Of a DNA stretch of 64,000 nt, positions 25,037 to 37,654 are shown piece after piece. The notes under the pieces were generated by a model. That model had not been told where the DNA came from. It worked only from the letters and a program-made list of their open reading frames with translations, and ran no database searches. The stretch's first letter is position 1. The number at the start of each line of letters is the position of its first letter. Both the position numbers and the translations under genes were made by a program. This stretch comes from Microthyrium microscopicum. Taxonomy: Eukaryota > Ascomycota > Dothideomycetes > Microthyriales > Microthyriaceae. Where the stretch lies: the NCBI GenBank assembly GCA_010405405.1, contig MU004236.1, positions 2,300,070-2,364,069 on the forward strand, in the 5' to 3' direction.

Positions 25037-27936
25037 ATGGTGAAGTAAGTTAATACTCGACGAAAATTCTCTGGATAGCGCATATGGTGCCTGCTTTGAG
25101 CCTCGAGCGTGAGCTCTGCTGTTTGCGCTGCCCAGAGAGCTCAGTATTCTAGTTGTGCTATGGAACCTTGCTGACATATATCACAGCTTCACAGTCGAAG
25201 AGGTATGCGATACCGCCATCCATCACGATCCCCTTCAATAATCTTGCAATAATATACTGACTATGTTTAATAAAGATCCGTGAGCTCATGGACAAGGCTG
25301 CCAATGTCCGGAACATGTCCGTCATTGCGCATGGTATGCAGCCACCTGCAAACTTAGTTTCGAGAGCTTGGGCTAATTTTATTGACCACAGTCGACCATG
25401 GAAAGTCCACGCTCACCGACTCTCTTGTTCAGCGTGCCGGTATTATTTCGGCCGCCAAAGCTGGCGAGGCTCGATTTACCGATACTCGCGCCGACGAGCA
25501 GGAACGTGGTGTAACCATCAAGTCCACTGCCATCTCCCTATATGCCCAATTAAAGGAAGAGGAGGACTTGAAGGAAATTCCCTTCAAGGTCGAGAAGAAC
25601 GATTTCTTGATCAATCTCATCGACTCCCCCGGTCACGTTGATTTCTCTTCTGAAGTTACTGCTGCTCTCCGTGTCACTGACGGTGCTCTCGTTGTCGTCG
25701 ACACCATCGAAGGTGTGTGCGTGCAAACCGAGACTGTGCTTCGTCAAGCTCTTGGTGAGCGTATCAAGCCTGTCGTCATCATCAACAAGGTCGATCGTGC
25801 ACTGCTCGAACTCCAGCTTGAGAAGGAAGATCTTTTCCAGAATTTCTCTCGTGTCATTGAGTCCGTCAACGTCGTTATCTCTACATATTTCGACAAATCT
25901 CTTGGTGATGTCCAAGTCTACCCAGACAAGGGTACCGTGGCCTTCGGCTCTGGTCTCCATGGATGGGCCTTCACAATTCGCCAATTCGCTGCGAGATACG
26001 CCAAGAAGTTTGGTGTTGACAAGAACAAGATGATGAGCCGTCTTTGGGTAAGTGATACTTGAACGTAAATCTGTTCCACCCCGTTGCTAACAGCTTACAG
26101 GGTGACCAATGGTTCAATCCAAAGACCAAGAAGTGGACTACAACTGCCCCAGACGGTGTTGAACGTTCCTTCAACTCCTTTGTTCTTGATCCAATCTACA
26201 AGATTTTCAATGCGGTCATGAACGTCAAGAAGGACGAAGTCTTGAAGCTCGTTAATGCCCTTGACATCAAGCTTACCAACGACGAGAAAGACCTCGAAGG
26301 CAAGGCTCAGCTCAAGGTCGTTATGCGAAAGTTCCTCCCAGCTGCTGATGCTCTTTTGGAAATGATGATTCTCCATCTCCCATCACCTGCTCAAGCTCAA
26401 AAATACCGTATGGAGACGCTATACGAGGGTCCCCACGACGACGAGGCCGCCATCGGTATCCGAGACTGCGATCCCAAGGGACCTCTCATGCTTTACGTCT
26501 CCAAGATGGTACCGACATCTGATAAGGGTCGTTTCTATGCTTTCGGTCGTGTTTTCTCTGGTACTGTCCGCTCTGGTCTCAAAGTCCGTATCCAAGGTCC
26601 ACATTATACTCCTGGTAAGAAGGACGATTTGTTCATCAAGGCTGTTCAACGTACTATTCTCATGATGGGTCGTTTCATTGAACCTATCGAGGATGTCCCT
26701 GCTGGAAACATTTGCGGTCTTGTCGGAATCGATCAGTTCCTCCTCAAGTCTGGTACTCTCACTACCTCAGAGACTGCCCACAATCTCAAGGTCATGAAAT
26801 TCTCCGTTTCCCCTGTCGTGGAACGCTCCGTCGAGGTCAAGAACGCCAACGATTTGCCCAAGCTGGTCGAAGGTCTCAAGCGTCTTTCAAAGTCAGATCC
26901 ATGTGTCCTCACATACATCAATCCTTCTGGTGACCATATTGTGGCTGGTGCTGGTGAGCTACATTTGGAAATCTGCTTGAAGGATCTTGAGGAGGACCAC
27001 GCTTGCGTGCCTCTCAAGTTCTCCGACCCAGTCGTACAATATCGCGAGTCAGTTGGTGGGATTTCAAGTATTACCGCTCTGTCCAAGTCGCCCAACAAGC
27101 ACAATCGTCTTTATGTCACTGCTCAACCACTCGAGGAGGAGGTCTCCAAGGCTATTGAAGAGGGAAAGATTGGGCCCCGTGATGATTTCAAGGCTCGCGC
27201 TCGTATCCTTGCTGATGAGCACGGCTGGGATGTTACTGATGCCCGTAAGATTTGGTGCTTTGGCCCAGATACTAGCGGCCCCAATCTGTTCGTCGATCAA
27301 ACCAAGGCTGTGCAATACCTCAACGAAATCAAGGACTCTGTCGTCTCTGGTTTCTCTTGGGCAACTCGCGAGGGACCAGTTGCTGAAGAACCCCTCCGAT
27401 CGACTCGTTTCAACCTTCTAGATGTTACCCTCCACGCCGACGCTATCCATCGTGGAGCTGGTCAAATCATGCCTACCTGCCGTCGTGTACTTTACGCATC
27501 TATGCTGTTGGCTAAGCCAGCTATCCTTGAACCTGTTTATCTTGTCGAGATCCAGGTTCCAGAACAAGCCATGGGTGGTATCTATGGTGTGCTCACTCGC
27601 CGTCGTGGTCACGTCTTCGAGGAGGCTCAACGCCCAGGAACTCCTCTTTACAACATCAAGGCATACTTGCCCGTCAACGAGTCTTTCGGTTTCGTCGCCG
27701 ATCTCCGACAAGGTACAGGTGGACAAGCATTCCCACAGTCCGTGTTCGATCATTGGCAGATCCTGCCAGGTGATCCAACAGACAAGGCCACCAAATCCGG
27801 TCAAGTCGTGGAGGCAATGCGTATCAAGAAGGGTCTTAAGCCAGATGTTCCAGATTACACCAACGTAAGTTTTGACACAATACTAATTCGTGAATTCTTT
27901 CATACTAACATGTTCCAGTACTACGACAAGCTATAG
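25037..27936 (+). CDS. Translation elongation factor 2 (eEF2)
   Basis: Exons 25037-25044, 25187-25202, 25276-25333, 25392-26047, 26101-27864, 27919-27936; 839 aa (yeast 842). The G domain shows [14 protein letters not shown] (P-loop, rebuilt across an intron), [12 protein letters not shown] (G3) and [10 protein letters not shown] (G4). Domain IV contains [18 protein letters not shown], in which the His of the AIHRG segment is the diphthamide position. The C-terminus is YYDKL. eEF2 is the cytosolic GTPase that drives ribosome translocation. The first coding exons are only 8, 16 and 58 nt, with a 142-nt first intron, a pattern seen at the 5' end of highly expressed fungal genes. Codon use is strongly biased to C-ending codons. 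Confidence 0.97.
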
Positions 27937-28376
27937 AGATAGACTGTTCCGATCTTTGAATCAACATTCTTTCTTGCGCTGTGTTTAGGTGCATCCGTAG
28001 AAAATTGGCTTTGCGCAAGGTAATGGAAAAGGGCAACAAAGTCCAGTGACCTGAGCTTTGTTGTTCCAAAGCAAATGAGGCCACGAGCTCGGAAATGTTC
28101 TAAGCTGTCGGGTTGGGTGGTCTGTAGGAAGTGCTCAAAAGATTGCATGTTATAGTATGAATCAAGTTGTTTTGTTTGACTTTGCAGTAGTTTGGTCCAT
28201 TAGATCATTCATTTAATGATCCGTTCAGTCTTCATGAAAATCCAAGTGAGCTTTTGTATAGGGGGTATAAAGTCTTATTAGAACGCAAAGCGCCAAAGAA
28301 CAACGCCAAAAACCAACCTGATGAGCACCAAATCCTGGATCTTAGGGAGCTCTGATCCCGTTCAATAAAGCGATTC
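27937..28376. other. Convergent 3' regions of eEF2 and RRM-like gene
   Basis: 440 bp between two gene ends; probably both 3' untranslated regions. An AATAAA lies at about 28364. Confidence 0.4.
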
Positions 28377-29238
28377 TCATTGAACTTCTTTATTAACACC
28401 CTCCCTCGCCTTTTTCTCTTTCAGAGCATTCTTATACATCTGCCTCAACCCAAGCGTCACCCTCTCCCTATCCCGCCGTCGAGTCAATATCGGGCCTGGC
28501 AGTGCCCTCTTCACCACCCCACCCACATCACTCAGTCCCACCAGGGGCACTTCCATCGCCAACTCCCTTTGCATCATACTCCCCTCTACCCTAAACGGTC
28601 CCCAATACGGCGCCGCCCACTCTCTCAACTCTGCCCGCTGCTCGCCTCGCCACGCCGCGCTCGTCATACGCACTTGTACGTCTGTTTGCGCGTCTACGTC
28701 TGTAGCGTCAATTGCTTGTCTTTTCTTCGCGGCGGCCTCTTCCTCTGCTTCACTACCTTCGGGTGGGTTCACGTCGAAGCGGAGGGAGCGTGTGCTGCGG
28801 TAGATGTTGGTCGGTGATGCGCGGGGAGGCGCTTTGGGCGCGGGAGATAGGGAGAGGGGATTTGGTGGGTTGGAGGGGGTAGTTTGAAAGGGCCAGTGGA
28901 GGGAGACGGGATCGAAGGGGCGGCGTTGGATGGTGAGGTTCTTGGGGGTTGATTGGCGGAGACGGGTGGCGGAGGAGGCGTCGCGGTATATTATGAGGTA
29001 GTTGTTGGGTTGGTCGATGGTGCGGTTATACTAGAGGCGGAATTTGCGTCAGTTATGGGAATGTGAGAGAGCTGCTGGTGGGAGTGTTTACGTGGAGAGA
29101 TTTGAAATAGAGGATGTCGCCGAATGTTTGCAGGTGGTGGTATATTTGGCGGCGTTCGGCGAGATTGAGGGGTTTGGGGAGTATGGTTAGGCGGAGGGAG
29201 TTGGCGGCGAAGAATTGGGACTTTGCGGTGGTGGCCAT
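28377..29238 (-). CDS. Conserved fungal protein with RRM-like N-terminus
   Basis: Exons 29238-29092 and 29030-28377 (61-nt intron); 266 aa from the ATG at 29238. An upstream in-frame ATG at 29349 would give 303 aa. The N-terminal part SLRLTILPKPLNLAERRQIY, then HLQTFGDILYFKSLHYNRTI and NNYLIIYRDASSATRL, resembles an RRM fold (beta1, helix, FG..FKSL strand, then a strand with YRD). A Pro-rich linker follows, then an acidic stretch and a basic helical C-terminus (RRRDRERVTLGLRQMYKNAL). I know this only as a conserved hypothetical type in ascomycetes; RNA binding is inferred from the fold. Confidence 0.65.
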
Positions 29239-32200
29239 TAGGGCGATTTTTGGGAATCGATTGTCGTCAGTTAAGGATCCTGTGATAGAAACTTTGGTGT
29301 TGAGTTCAGTTGACATCAATGGGTTCAAATGCCGATCATCGATGTGCACGAGCGCGGAAAGCTTGGATCATTCGGGCCGAAGTACTTGACAGGGGAGCTC
29401 CGATTCTGGTCATCAGGATCTTGATTCGAGGTTCAGATCTCTGGTTCATTGTTTCCTTCTTGAGATTTTGTTGAATTCCTCATCAGTGCTGAAGCCTCAA
29501 GTCATCATCGTGCTGTGCGCTGACTGTGGCTGAATGAAATTTTCCAGAAACCCCAGAGTGTTATTTCAGATTACTGGCCTTTCAGAAGCTGTGTAGTTAC
29601 AATTTTCATTTTGGTGCAAAGAAACACGAGAAAAGTGGCCAATGGTCGTTCAATATCATCAACCAGTAAGTGAGACATGGCGATCCTTCAGCCTTACCGC
29701 CAGCCTCGTTATTTCGAATAGTTCCCAACTACTTGGGTTCTTTTCAACAACCAAAAGGGTTGGCTGTCGACGTGGGCAAGCAAAATTGTCCTCTTCATTC
29801 TCTATCCATATTGTTGTCCTCGTCTGACTCGATCCATCATCCATCCACGCGCTCTGATTCGTGCTTTGTGTCTTCAATAGGCCAGGGGGCCTAAAGCGTT
29901 GATTTGGTGATTATTGATGTTCACAAGGCACGATCAGTGGCTTTCATCAGCTCTAGCGCGAATCTGTTAAGAGATAGTTCGTGGTGGCAAGCGTTGAATC
30001 GTTGTAAGCGAGCTTTCGTTTAGATTAAGCTTACAGGTAAGATGGGTGATACTGAGGTCCAAGTCTCATTGGATACTTTAATTATCACACCGTTTAGGCT
30101 TTGAGAAATGTGGAGCAGCTGAGAATAGGCTCTAACTTCTCAGAAGCCGAACCTTTTCGCAAATACTAGGAGTCCTCTTTGCAAGATGCAACATGTCTTT
30201 CAATCCATTGGCTATCCATGTCTACGTCAATTCGTCAGCTCGCGCGTATAATTTGGTGGCTGATGTCCCTTTTTTCCTGGCAAGAAAGAACATAATCCGC
30301 TCTACAATTCTTTTGAAGGACTAGCGCTAGATTGGCGAATGATCCTTTGCAGGACGACTAGTACTAGTATCACGGGCTTCTTCCAACTAAACAGGTGTAA
30401 TAGCGGATGGGTAGCGTGTCGACCACGAGGTCATTTGGTATCTATAATCTGTAATGAAACGGTAGCTATCTATGGATGCCAACGTCTGCATCTAGGTCAA
30501 TTGATATGGACACCATTCGCTGTCAGAGACGAAGCACACCAGGTCCGTTCTACTTCAGACATAAATGTCTTCTGCAATAACAAACCACCAGATGGCTTAT
30601 GACGATAAAGGCTAGCGGGCTGCGCAATGCGGAATATTTGCTAACATTCCAATTACCCCGACACCCTGCACAGCTTTCAAAAGACTCAAGAGTTTTGTCG
30701 TCCACCTCCCAATGAGCGGCAATACTGATCGGCTTAGCAATAGTTTTAGCAATAGAACCTGTTGACTAGCCATTCGCGCAGGATCGTATCAATTTAAAAG
30801 CATCACCAGGTATTGAGCGCATACCTCCATCAGACTAACAAACTCCCTAGATACAATGTCACCAGATAAGACATCGAATTCCACAAGAGCATGACAATAA
30901 TCTTCCGTGGCTGGCTGCGACTCTGCGAGGCAGTCACTCACAAAGAATGCACCAGCCATGAGGTTGGATCTAAACTTTGTACCAGGCGAATTAGCTCACA
31001 GCATCGCCAATTGAACACCGCGGCTCAAGTCCTCGCAAGCTGAAAATCTAGACGATATGTAAGAGTTGGGGTTGGTCAAATATGCACCATTACTTTTTGG
31101 TGCGTAACACCCATCCAGCTGGGATATTTGCCACTCTGATAGGTTCGAGTGTAAATGATGCACTCCGCACTGCTGCAGGTCTAGGACGCACGGTTAAAAG
31201 CGGTCGCATGCATTTCTGCCCACGAGGCTGCGACAAAGAGACGGCTGGTAGTAGGCAAATTCCATCTAAACAGGAAATTTCGATCCTTCGAGCGGGATTG
31301 TGCTGCCCAAAGGACTGGTGGTTTGTCAAATACCTGACAGAGACACTTGATCTTAGAGTAATGAGATGGCCCCCAAAGGAACATCTTATTCTTTGTGCAC
31401 TGACAGGGAAGTATTAAGTCAGGTTGATTCATAGATTATAAATTATTTTACATATATTGGTGGGGTTTGGCCCGTCTTTACGGCCATGGCTTGCATGGCT
31501 AAATCCAAAGCCTGGATATCATATCTGCGGTTCCAGACAGCTGGAAGCTGGAAGTGTGTGTGATGCTCGAAGAATGAACCTTGTGCTTGCTCTCGTTTGG
31601 ATTCGGACCCCTTTGAGTTGCCTCGTTGAATCCTTCCGGTGTTGCTAGACTAGTTCTCCAGCTCCGTCCCGCAGTTGTACTGGTTAGCTCTCCAGTGGGA
31701 CCAACGAATGGGCCTCAAGAAGCTGGCTTTCAAGGAGAGGGACTATGTTCAGGACAGAGAAAGCCCACGTAGAGGATGGTGATAGTGATTCCGTGTCCAG
31801 GCTGGCCCCAGAGGGAGCAGCGATCGACCTCATGGGTATGATAGTGACAGTGACATACGGCATACCGTTCGACAATCTGTATGCACATGCTGAGTTGTGT
31901 CTAGGCTTGTCCTCTGGCAGCGTCAGCCATCAAAAGTGCATCTTTGATTGAATGGTACTCACAATGCTGGGTTGAAGGTGCGAGCTTTGTAAGCTTCTGG
32001 AGCTGAAAGGAATTGGAGGCTCCTTTATATGTTCTTGTTACTCGGGGGTTGGAAAACATGAAAGATGTAGGTCCTGAGTCTTGGTGGTGGTTATGGTCCC
32101 TGGAGGTTGAACTGGACTACTTGTGACTTATAAGGTGCCTTTGGCTTTGTGCCCGAAGGCTTGGATAGGAGCTTGAAGACCTTACCGCTGCTGGCACAGC

Positions 32201-33037
32201 CTTACGCCCACGCTATGAAGATCCAAACCATTGAGCGATCAGATTAACGTCTTGCGGGTGGTCCCGGTAAGAGTGGATCTTCTGTCCAGCAGCGTTAAAG
32301 CAAACCAGACATCTTGTGAGGCTTGCATCTTTGTGGCAGAAGTGTCGCATACAGATACTTGGGCACTAGCTTTCCAAAATCTTGGCTTATGTAGGTGGCC
32401 GAGCTCATATCTTAGTACCAGTCGTTGACAGCTCATAAGGCTGCGGAAACTATTTGAAAACGGCCACTTTACCTACATCTGATTCGGGGACATTCTTCAG
32501 CCCTCCACAGCGCGTGTGTTTTCCGCCATATATATGGCGGCAAGCCACTGCATTCTGGCTAGCAAGAGCGCCAACATAATAGGACGACGCACTGCCCTAC
32601 AGCCAACAAGGAGAAATATCTTTTTCTCTGTATCTCTTGCTATGCCAATCGTCGTCGACGAGCGCGTTGAGCAGACTAGACACTCATTCCACATCTTGAA
32701 ACTCTTTGTGCTGGGGGACTTTGATTTGCTCATCTTTTCATTTCGATCTTTGCGCCGCCTGGAAGCCTCCGAACCTTAGGTATCTTATGATGAAAGGATT
32801 GTCGACAAGGCATACACCAAATCTGCTCCGGTAAGACGAATGTGGCAGCCGCATACAAAGAACAAATGCTCACCTCGGGTACGAGAGGCTGTCAATCATC
32901 TCAGCTGCAACTGTAGCGCCGTGTTGATTTAGTCAATACTTCTCTGGCATTTGCAGAGGGCTCTGTACAATCAACCATCTCAAGGTATGAGCTACGTTGA
33001 GCGACAATGACGAAATTGACATAAGGGCGAGAACGAA
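29239..33037. other. 3.8-kb stretch with no supported gene
   Basis: Normal base composition, frequent stops in all frames; the longest frames (for example 31082-31417 plus) have no motifs. No tandem repeats or terminal inverted repeats were found by eye apart from one 18-bp palindrome (32523-32540). It separates the conserved eEF2 block from a HET-domain gene and may be old decayed sequence. Confidence 0.45.
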
Positions 33038-35353
33038 TCATTGATTAAACGCCATCATTGAGACGACATACCGCAGAGACTGGCGCTTCAGCGTTGTCTC
33101 AACGACGTGCCCACATGGTAAGGGCAGCTGATGTGTATCTCCAAACCTACTGCTAAGAAGTTGCTTATCTAGGAGATCGAGATATCGACTATACTTACTC
33201 GAACTCGCACTTGAAGGGCTCGCCTTTGAGTCAACGTTAGCTACCACGAAGCACCACGCTCCCGCCTTTTCCCTTAACCCGAAATACAATATCAACGAGC
33301 TCCCTTTACAGGGGTGGCTAAACAGACAAGTACCGGCAGATCCCACATGATCGAGTCCTACTCCTGGCCTGATTGGAGGCGTAGAGACGAATACATCAAC
33401 CGTTGGAGATGCAATCTGCTCCTGAAAGCCACTGGGATTCGTCTCGTGTGGGAAGTAGTCCATGACAACATCTTTCTTGTCGAATAATTTAGAGTCATGG
33501 TAGATAACAAACGTGTCATGCCTCTGGCTCAATGTCGCTGGATCCACCTGAGAGATATTCATTGGCTCTCTTACATACTTCCCAGATCGTATCAGATGGA
33601 AGTTCTTGTTCTTGGAAAGATATGGTGCAACTCGACGGAAGTGGCCCATTCTATGAGGAACGATGGAGATTCCACGTTCTTCCTCTGCCTCTAGGTAGAG
33701 ACCTACAGGACATCGCTTGTCGCCATAGGTCAAGTCGAGGCAGGCGAGGTTTTGTTTGAGGCGTGACTTTTGCATGATGCTTCCACTTTCTTGTCGAACT
33801 AATAGAGCAATTTCGAGCCCGTGAGGTCCAAGTTGGGGCGACGGGTATATCTTGTCTGTAGAGCTTTTCGAAATCGCAAAATCGTCGCAAGCTATGTTGG
33901 ATAGATTACCTGCCATGGGAGAAAATCGGCGATATAGTCCAGCAATGCGGTTGCCGTCAAGAATAGTTTCAGATAGGTTTGGTGTTTGTCCTGTGTTCAC
34001 CCATTGATGGCAGAGAGTGTGTCCACAGAATGCTGATGGTGATGTTGCTAAAAGTCCAAGATTACCCGCTTCATGCTTTGGGGCCCATAGAAAGACTATA
34101 AGACATGTTAGTGTCTGAAAAATGCGATAAAACAATGTTGCAGTCAGCAGTATAGCTGGCGTGCCCTCATCATGGTCGTCATATTCTGTCGCTCTTGCTG
34201 GTCAGGTCCTACATTATCTTGCTCCGCTTCTGATAGATTTGAAGCGCTTTAAGCGATAATGAAAGGTAGATGTCTTACTTGTTTGATCTGACGTTCGTCT
34301 TATGATCTCCTGCTGAAGTCGAATGAAAGCGCTTGCAACACCTTCCCCATAAATAGGAGGCATGTTTACACCGAATATCCCCATCAAAGAATATGCCATA
34401 TCCTCGCCGCGGGTCGTCCGTCGTTGAGACGCCCAGGACATTCTCTCAGCTATATTCCGAAATAGGGGTGACGTTCCTTGTAGCACTTCCACATCAATGC
34501 CTGTGATTGTGAATAGAAGTTTCGCGGCCACAGTCTTGCTTGTAAGAAGATTCCATCCCTTGGAATAGAACCTTAGCGAAGTAGGGGCTATTAGCTCCTG
34601 CAATGTCCACCCTCTGGTGAACCATCTGCTTGCTCGCATTTCGAGCTCAAAATCGCCATCGTTATAGTCCACGTCGGAGAGGTAGGCGTAGCAGATTATG
34701 GCGTTCTGATAGTACACATACCTATATGCATTAGTCTATATGGACATCTGACCAAATTTCGGCAGTAGGTCATAGCCAACCAAACATCTGGTAAATGGCT
34801 GGAATGCCAGATTCCAGTGATGCTTAGTTGAAAGTTTCCAATGTGTCACAAAGACTATCTTACATGCTATTGATATTTTCAGTTAATTCAGCACTGCTCG
34901 TCTTGTCACTGGAAATCTATTAGTATGCAATCATTATGATAGTCCCCGTCTTCAACCAAAGCCTCTCGTTATCTCGAAATCTTATCCTGTCGGTTGCGAC
35001 AGAACAGGAATCCGCAAAGTTCAGCCAAAATGAGGATATTGCTAAATAAGTAACTTACATGCAGCATGTATCAACCCATATCCACTGAATATTGTCTTGT
35101 TCGGCAATCTGACAACTCTTTTTAATCTTTTGATATCCCTTTTTCGCTTCAGCATTCCCTGCTTGCACATCCTGGAAGGTAACCTCCTCATCTTCCCCTA
35201 GAGTTCGTCAGCGTAGCTCCTACTCAACTGACCTAGGTGTGAGCTCGTCTAGATGCACGGAAGAAGCGTACATGTATGTGAGAGAATAGCATATTCGGGA
35301 ACTTCGTTCATAAAGTCATGGATGGACCGATCGCTAGTGCTTAGGAGTCTCAT
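33038..35353 (-). CDS. HET-domain (heterokaryon incompatibility) protein
   Basis: Exons 35353-35272, 35197-35059, 34908-34864, 34721-34279, 34095-33038; 588 aa. The HET domain is complete. It starts MRLLSTSDRSIHDF, then YAILSHTW, EDEEVTFQD, WIWVDTCCIDKTSSAELTEN, CYAYLSDVDYND, SRWFTRGWTLQELIAPTSLR and MSWASQRRTTRGEDMAYSLM, and ends with GIFGVNMPPIYGEG and AFIRLQQEI. HET domains trigger cell death on fusion of unlike strains. The C-terminal about 350 residues carry no NACHT, ankyrin or WD repeat that I can see. Introns are long for this window (74, 150, 142 and 183 nt), so boundaries are less certain. The splice after HTW leaves one Gly fewer than usual in the HTWGE motif. Confidence 0.82.
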
Positions 35354-35672
35354 TTTCAGCTTTAAGCCCAAACGACCAATAACTTCAAAACTGCGCTGAT
35401 AACATCGTAAGCGTCGGTAGGCGAATGCTTACTCACTCCTCACTGTTCAGCTCTTGGCACAAGATCAGATCTCTACATTCGCATTTGGGGGCGGGGCGAT
35501 GTAGATCGCGAGATAGGGCTAGACACTGTTAGCGCGGTTTGGGACAACCTCAACTCTTGATGCAATTTTGATACCATCAAAGCGACCATCAGACTACCTG
35601 TTAGTAATCCATAAAGTCCTCTCTTTCTCAGGCTTTTTCTCCGATTTTCAGCACGTTGCAACTAGAGCCTCA
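35354..35672. promoter_or_regulatory. Divergent intergenic region, HET gene / dynactin p62
   Basis: 319 bp between two outward-facing starts. An in-frame ATG at 35568 would extend the p62 protein by 35 residues, but the family-like start is at 35673. Confidence 0.4.
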
Positions 35673-37529
35673 ATGGCACAAAATCCCCTGCCATATACCT
35701 ACTACTCATGTCCATGTGTCAACACGTCCGCGCCAGTTCCCATTTTGGCCGCAAATCGTAAACATTCTCGCGAACAACCCCCTACCGATACCACAGAATT
35801 CGACAATGAAGAGCAGACATTTGACTCACGGTCGCCCCGAGCAAATCTCAGTCTTGTACCTCTAGAACACTTACTATGGTGTACAGAATGTCATCAAATG
35901 CGCTGCGCGCGTTGTGTGCTGGAGGAAGTGCAATGCTGGTATTGTCCAGCATGCCTATTCGAAGTTCCCAGCAGCACTGTAAGAAGTGAGGGCAATAGGT
36001 AATACGTCAGAGCCCCGGCTGTATTTTGGACCAAGATTATGTGCTGACTTATGTTGTACAGATGTACAAGAAGTTGCTACAACTGTCCAATATGTACCTC
36101 ACCCTTGACCATCAATCCGATGGAGGATCCAAGACAGGAAGATAAACCCGAACATGCGACTGGCCCATTCATAATGATGTGCCCGTGGTGCAATTGGTCT
36201 TCGCTGGACTTGGGAATCAAGTTGGAAAAGGGCACCAATGTCACTGCGCAATTGGCAAAGATCCGCAATGGGCGCAAGGCTGGAAAAATCCAGGATGCTG
36301 AAGTTACGAGTCCAACTCAGGAACAACCACTATCACCACTGGCGATACAGCACAGTTCGATAGATGATGCTGAAGCAGAAGCCACATCACCCCGCCCTGA
36401 TATGCTCTCCACAGACCACGACGAACTGTTCACTCGTCTTCGCAATTTCTACCAACAACAAATCGTCGAATCCTCAGAAGCCTCCATGTTTGGCCCTTCA
36501 TTCTCCTCAACAGACGGCTTCTCCTCGCCCTCAGCCATATCCCGTCTCCTCAACATCTACACCGGCAAAAAGACCAAACGCACCAAACCTGTCCCCATGC
36601 GCGAAGCTCTATCCCCATCTGAAGGGCTCCACATCCACTCTCCCGCCGACGACACGGACTCCCTAACATGTCTCTCCACGACCCCTTGGCCGGACACAAC
36701 AACCACCGCCCAACGCGCCCTTCAACCCGGCGACCACGCCCCACCCTTCACATCCGATCTCTGGCCCATCGCCACCCTCCTCCGTACAAAACGCAGTAAA
36801 CGCTGCCGTGCCTGCCGAACCCTCCTCGCGCGTCCAGAAGCACGCATGAACTACCGCTGGCGCATCCGCACCCTAGCACTAAACCACATGCCCAAACTCA
36901 CTCTCCTCCCGCTCGCCACAACCACCACATCTTCTGGCGGCATGCCAACACTAGGTCCAGATCTAGGCACACCAGCACATATAGCGCAGCGTGCATCCCT
37001 CTCTGCGCCACTCCGGACGGGTCAAACACATACATATCTATTAACAACAGCAAATCCACTAGAAGACGTACTAAGCGTAACACTCGCCACACCGCCAACC
37101 ACACCAGGACGCGTAGGCACTAGAGTCACAATCTTATGTCCGCAATTTAGCGTAGGCAAGAACAGCGATGTCTGGGATGAGGCGTTGGGTGCACAGCCAG
37201 CAGCAGCTAGTAAGCGGCGTAGCGGTATGCCGAGTGGAATGCCGACGGTAGGCGAAGACGGAGCGCAAGCACGCGTGGCAGAGGCAGGGAAAGTATGGGC
37301 CAGTGGACGGAACTGGACGAGTGTGGTGGTGGAAGTTGTACCAGGCATGTTGCCCGAAGACGCCAGTGAGGAGGAAGCAGACTTGGAGATTGCGGTCTTT
37401 GTGCGCATCGAGTATGAGACGGACGCTGCTGGAGAAGAAAAGGCGGTAGCGGCAACGGCAAAGGAGAAGCGAGAGGAAGCGTTTTGGTGTGTGCTGGGCG
37501 TGGGCACAATACAGAGCACTTTCGCGTAG
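35673..37529 (+). CDS. Dynactin subunit 4 (p62)
   Basis: Exons 35673-35998 and 36062-37529 (63-nt intron); 597 aa. It begins MAQNPLPYTYYSCPC, the start typical of p62. A cysteine-rich, RING-like zinc region follows: CTECHQMRCARC, WYCPACLFEVP, then RSCYNCPICTSPL and MCPWCNWSS across the intron. The pair CRACRTLLARPEA (about residue 350) and a beta-rich C-terminus with VGKNSDVWDEAL and RNWTSVVVEVVPG follow the family layout. p62 sits in the pointed-end complex of dynactin, which links dynein to cargo and nuclei; in Neurospora the homologue is a ropy gene. The middle is Ser/Pro-rich and poorly conserved. Confidence 0.9.
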
Positions 37530-37654
37530 CATCTTTATGAGCGAAGCAGGGCAGAGTATTACACTGCAAGAAATGAAATGTCAAGATGAATTAGATGGCT
37601 AGTTGACCATCAAAGTAATGTATTTTACGAAGGTTACGAAAGACGGACGTAATT

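Noticed and set aside
31082-31417. 111-codon plus-strand frame in the empty stretch
   Set aside because: No recognisable family, no splice partners, poor codon pattern.
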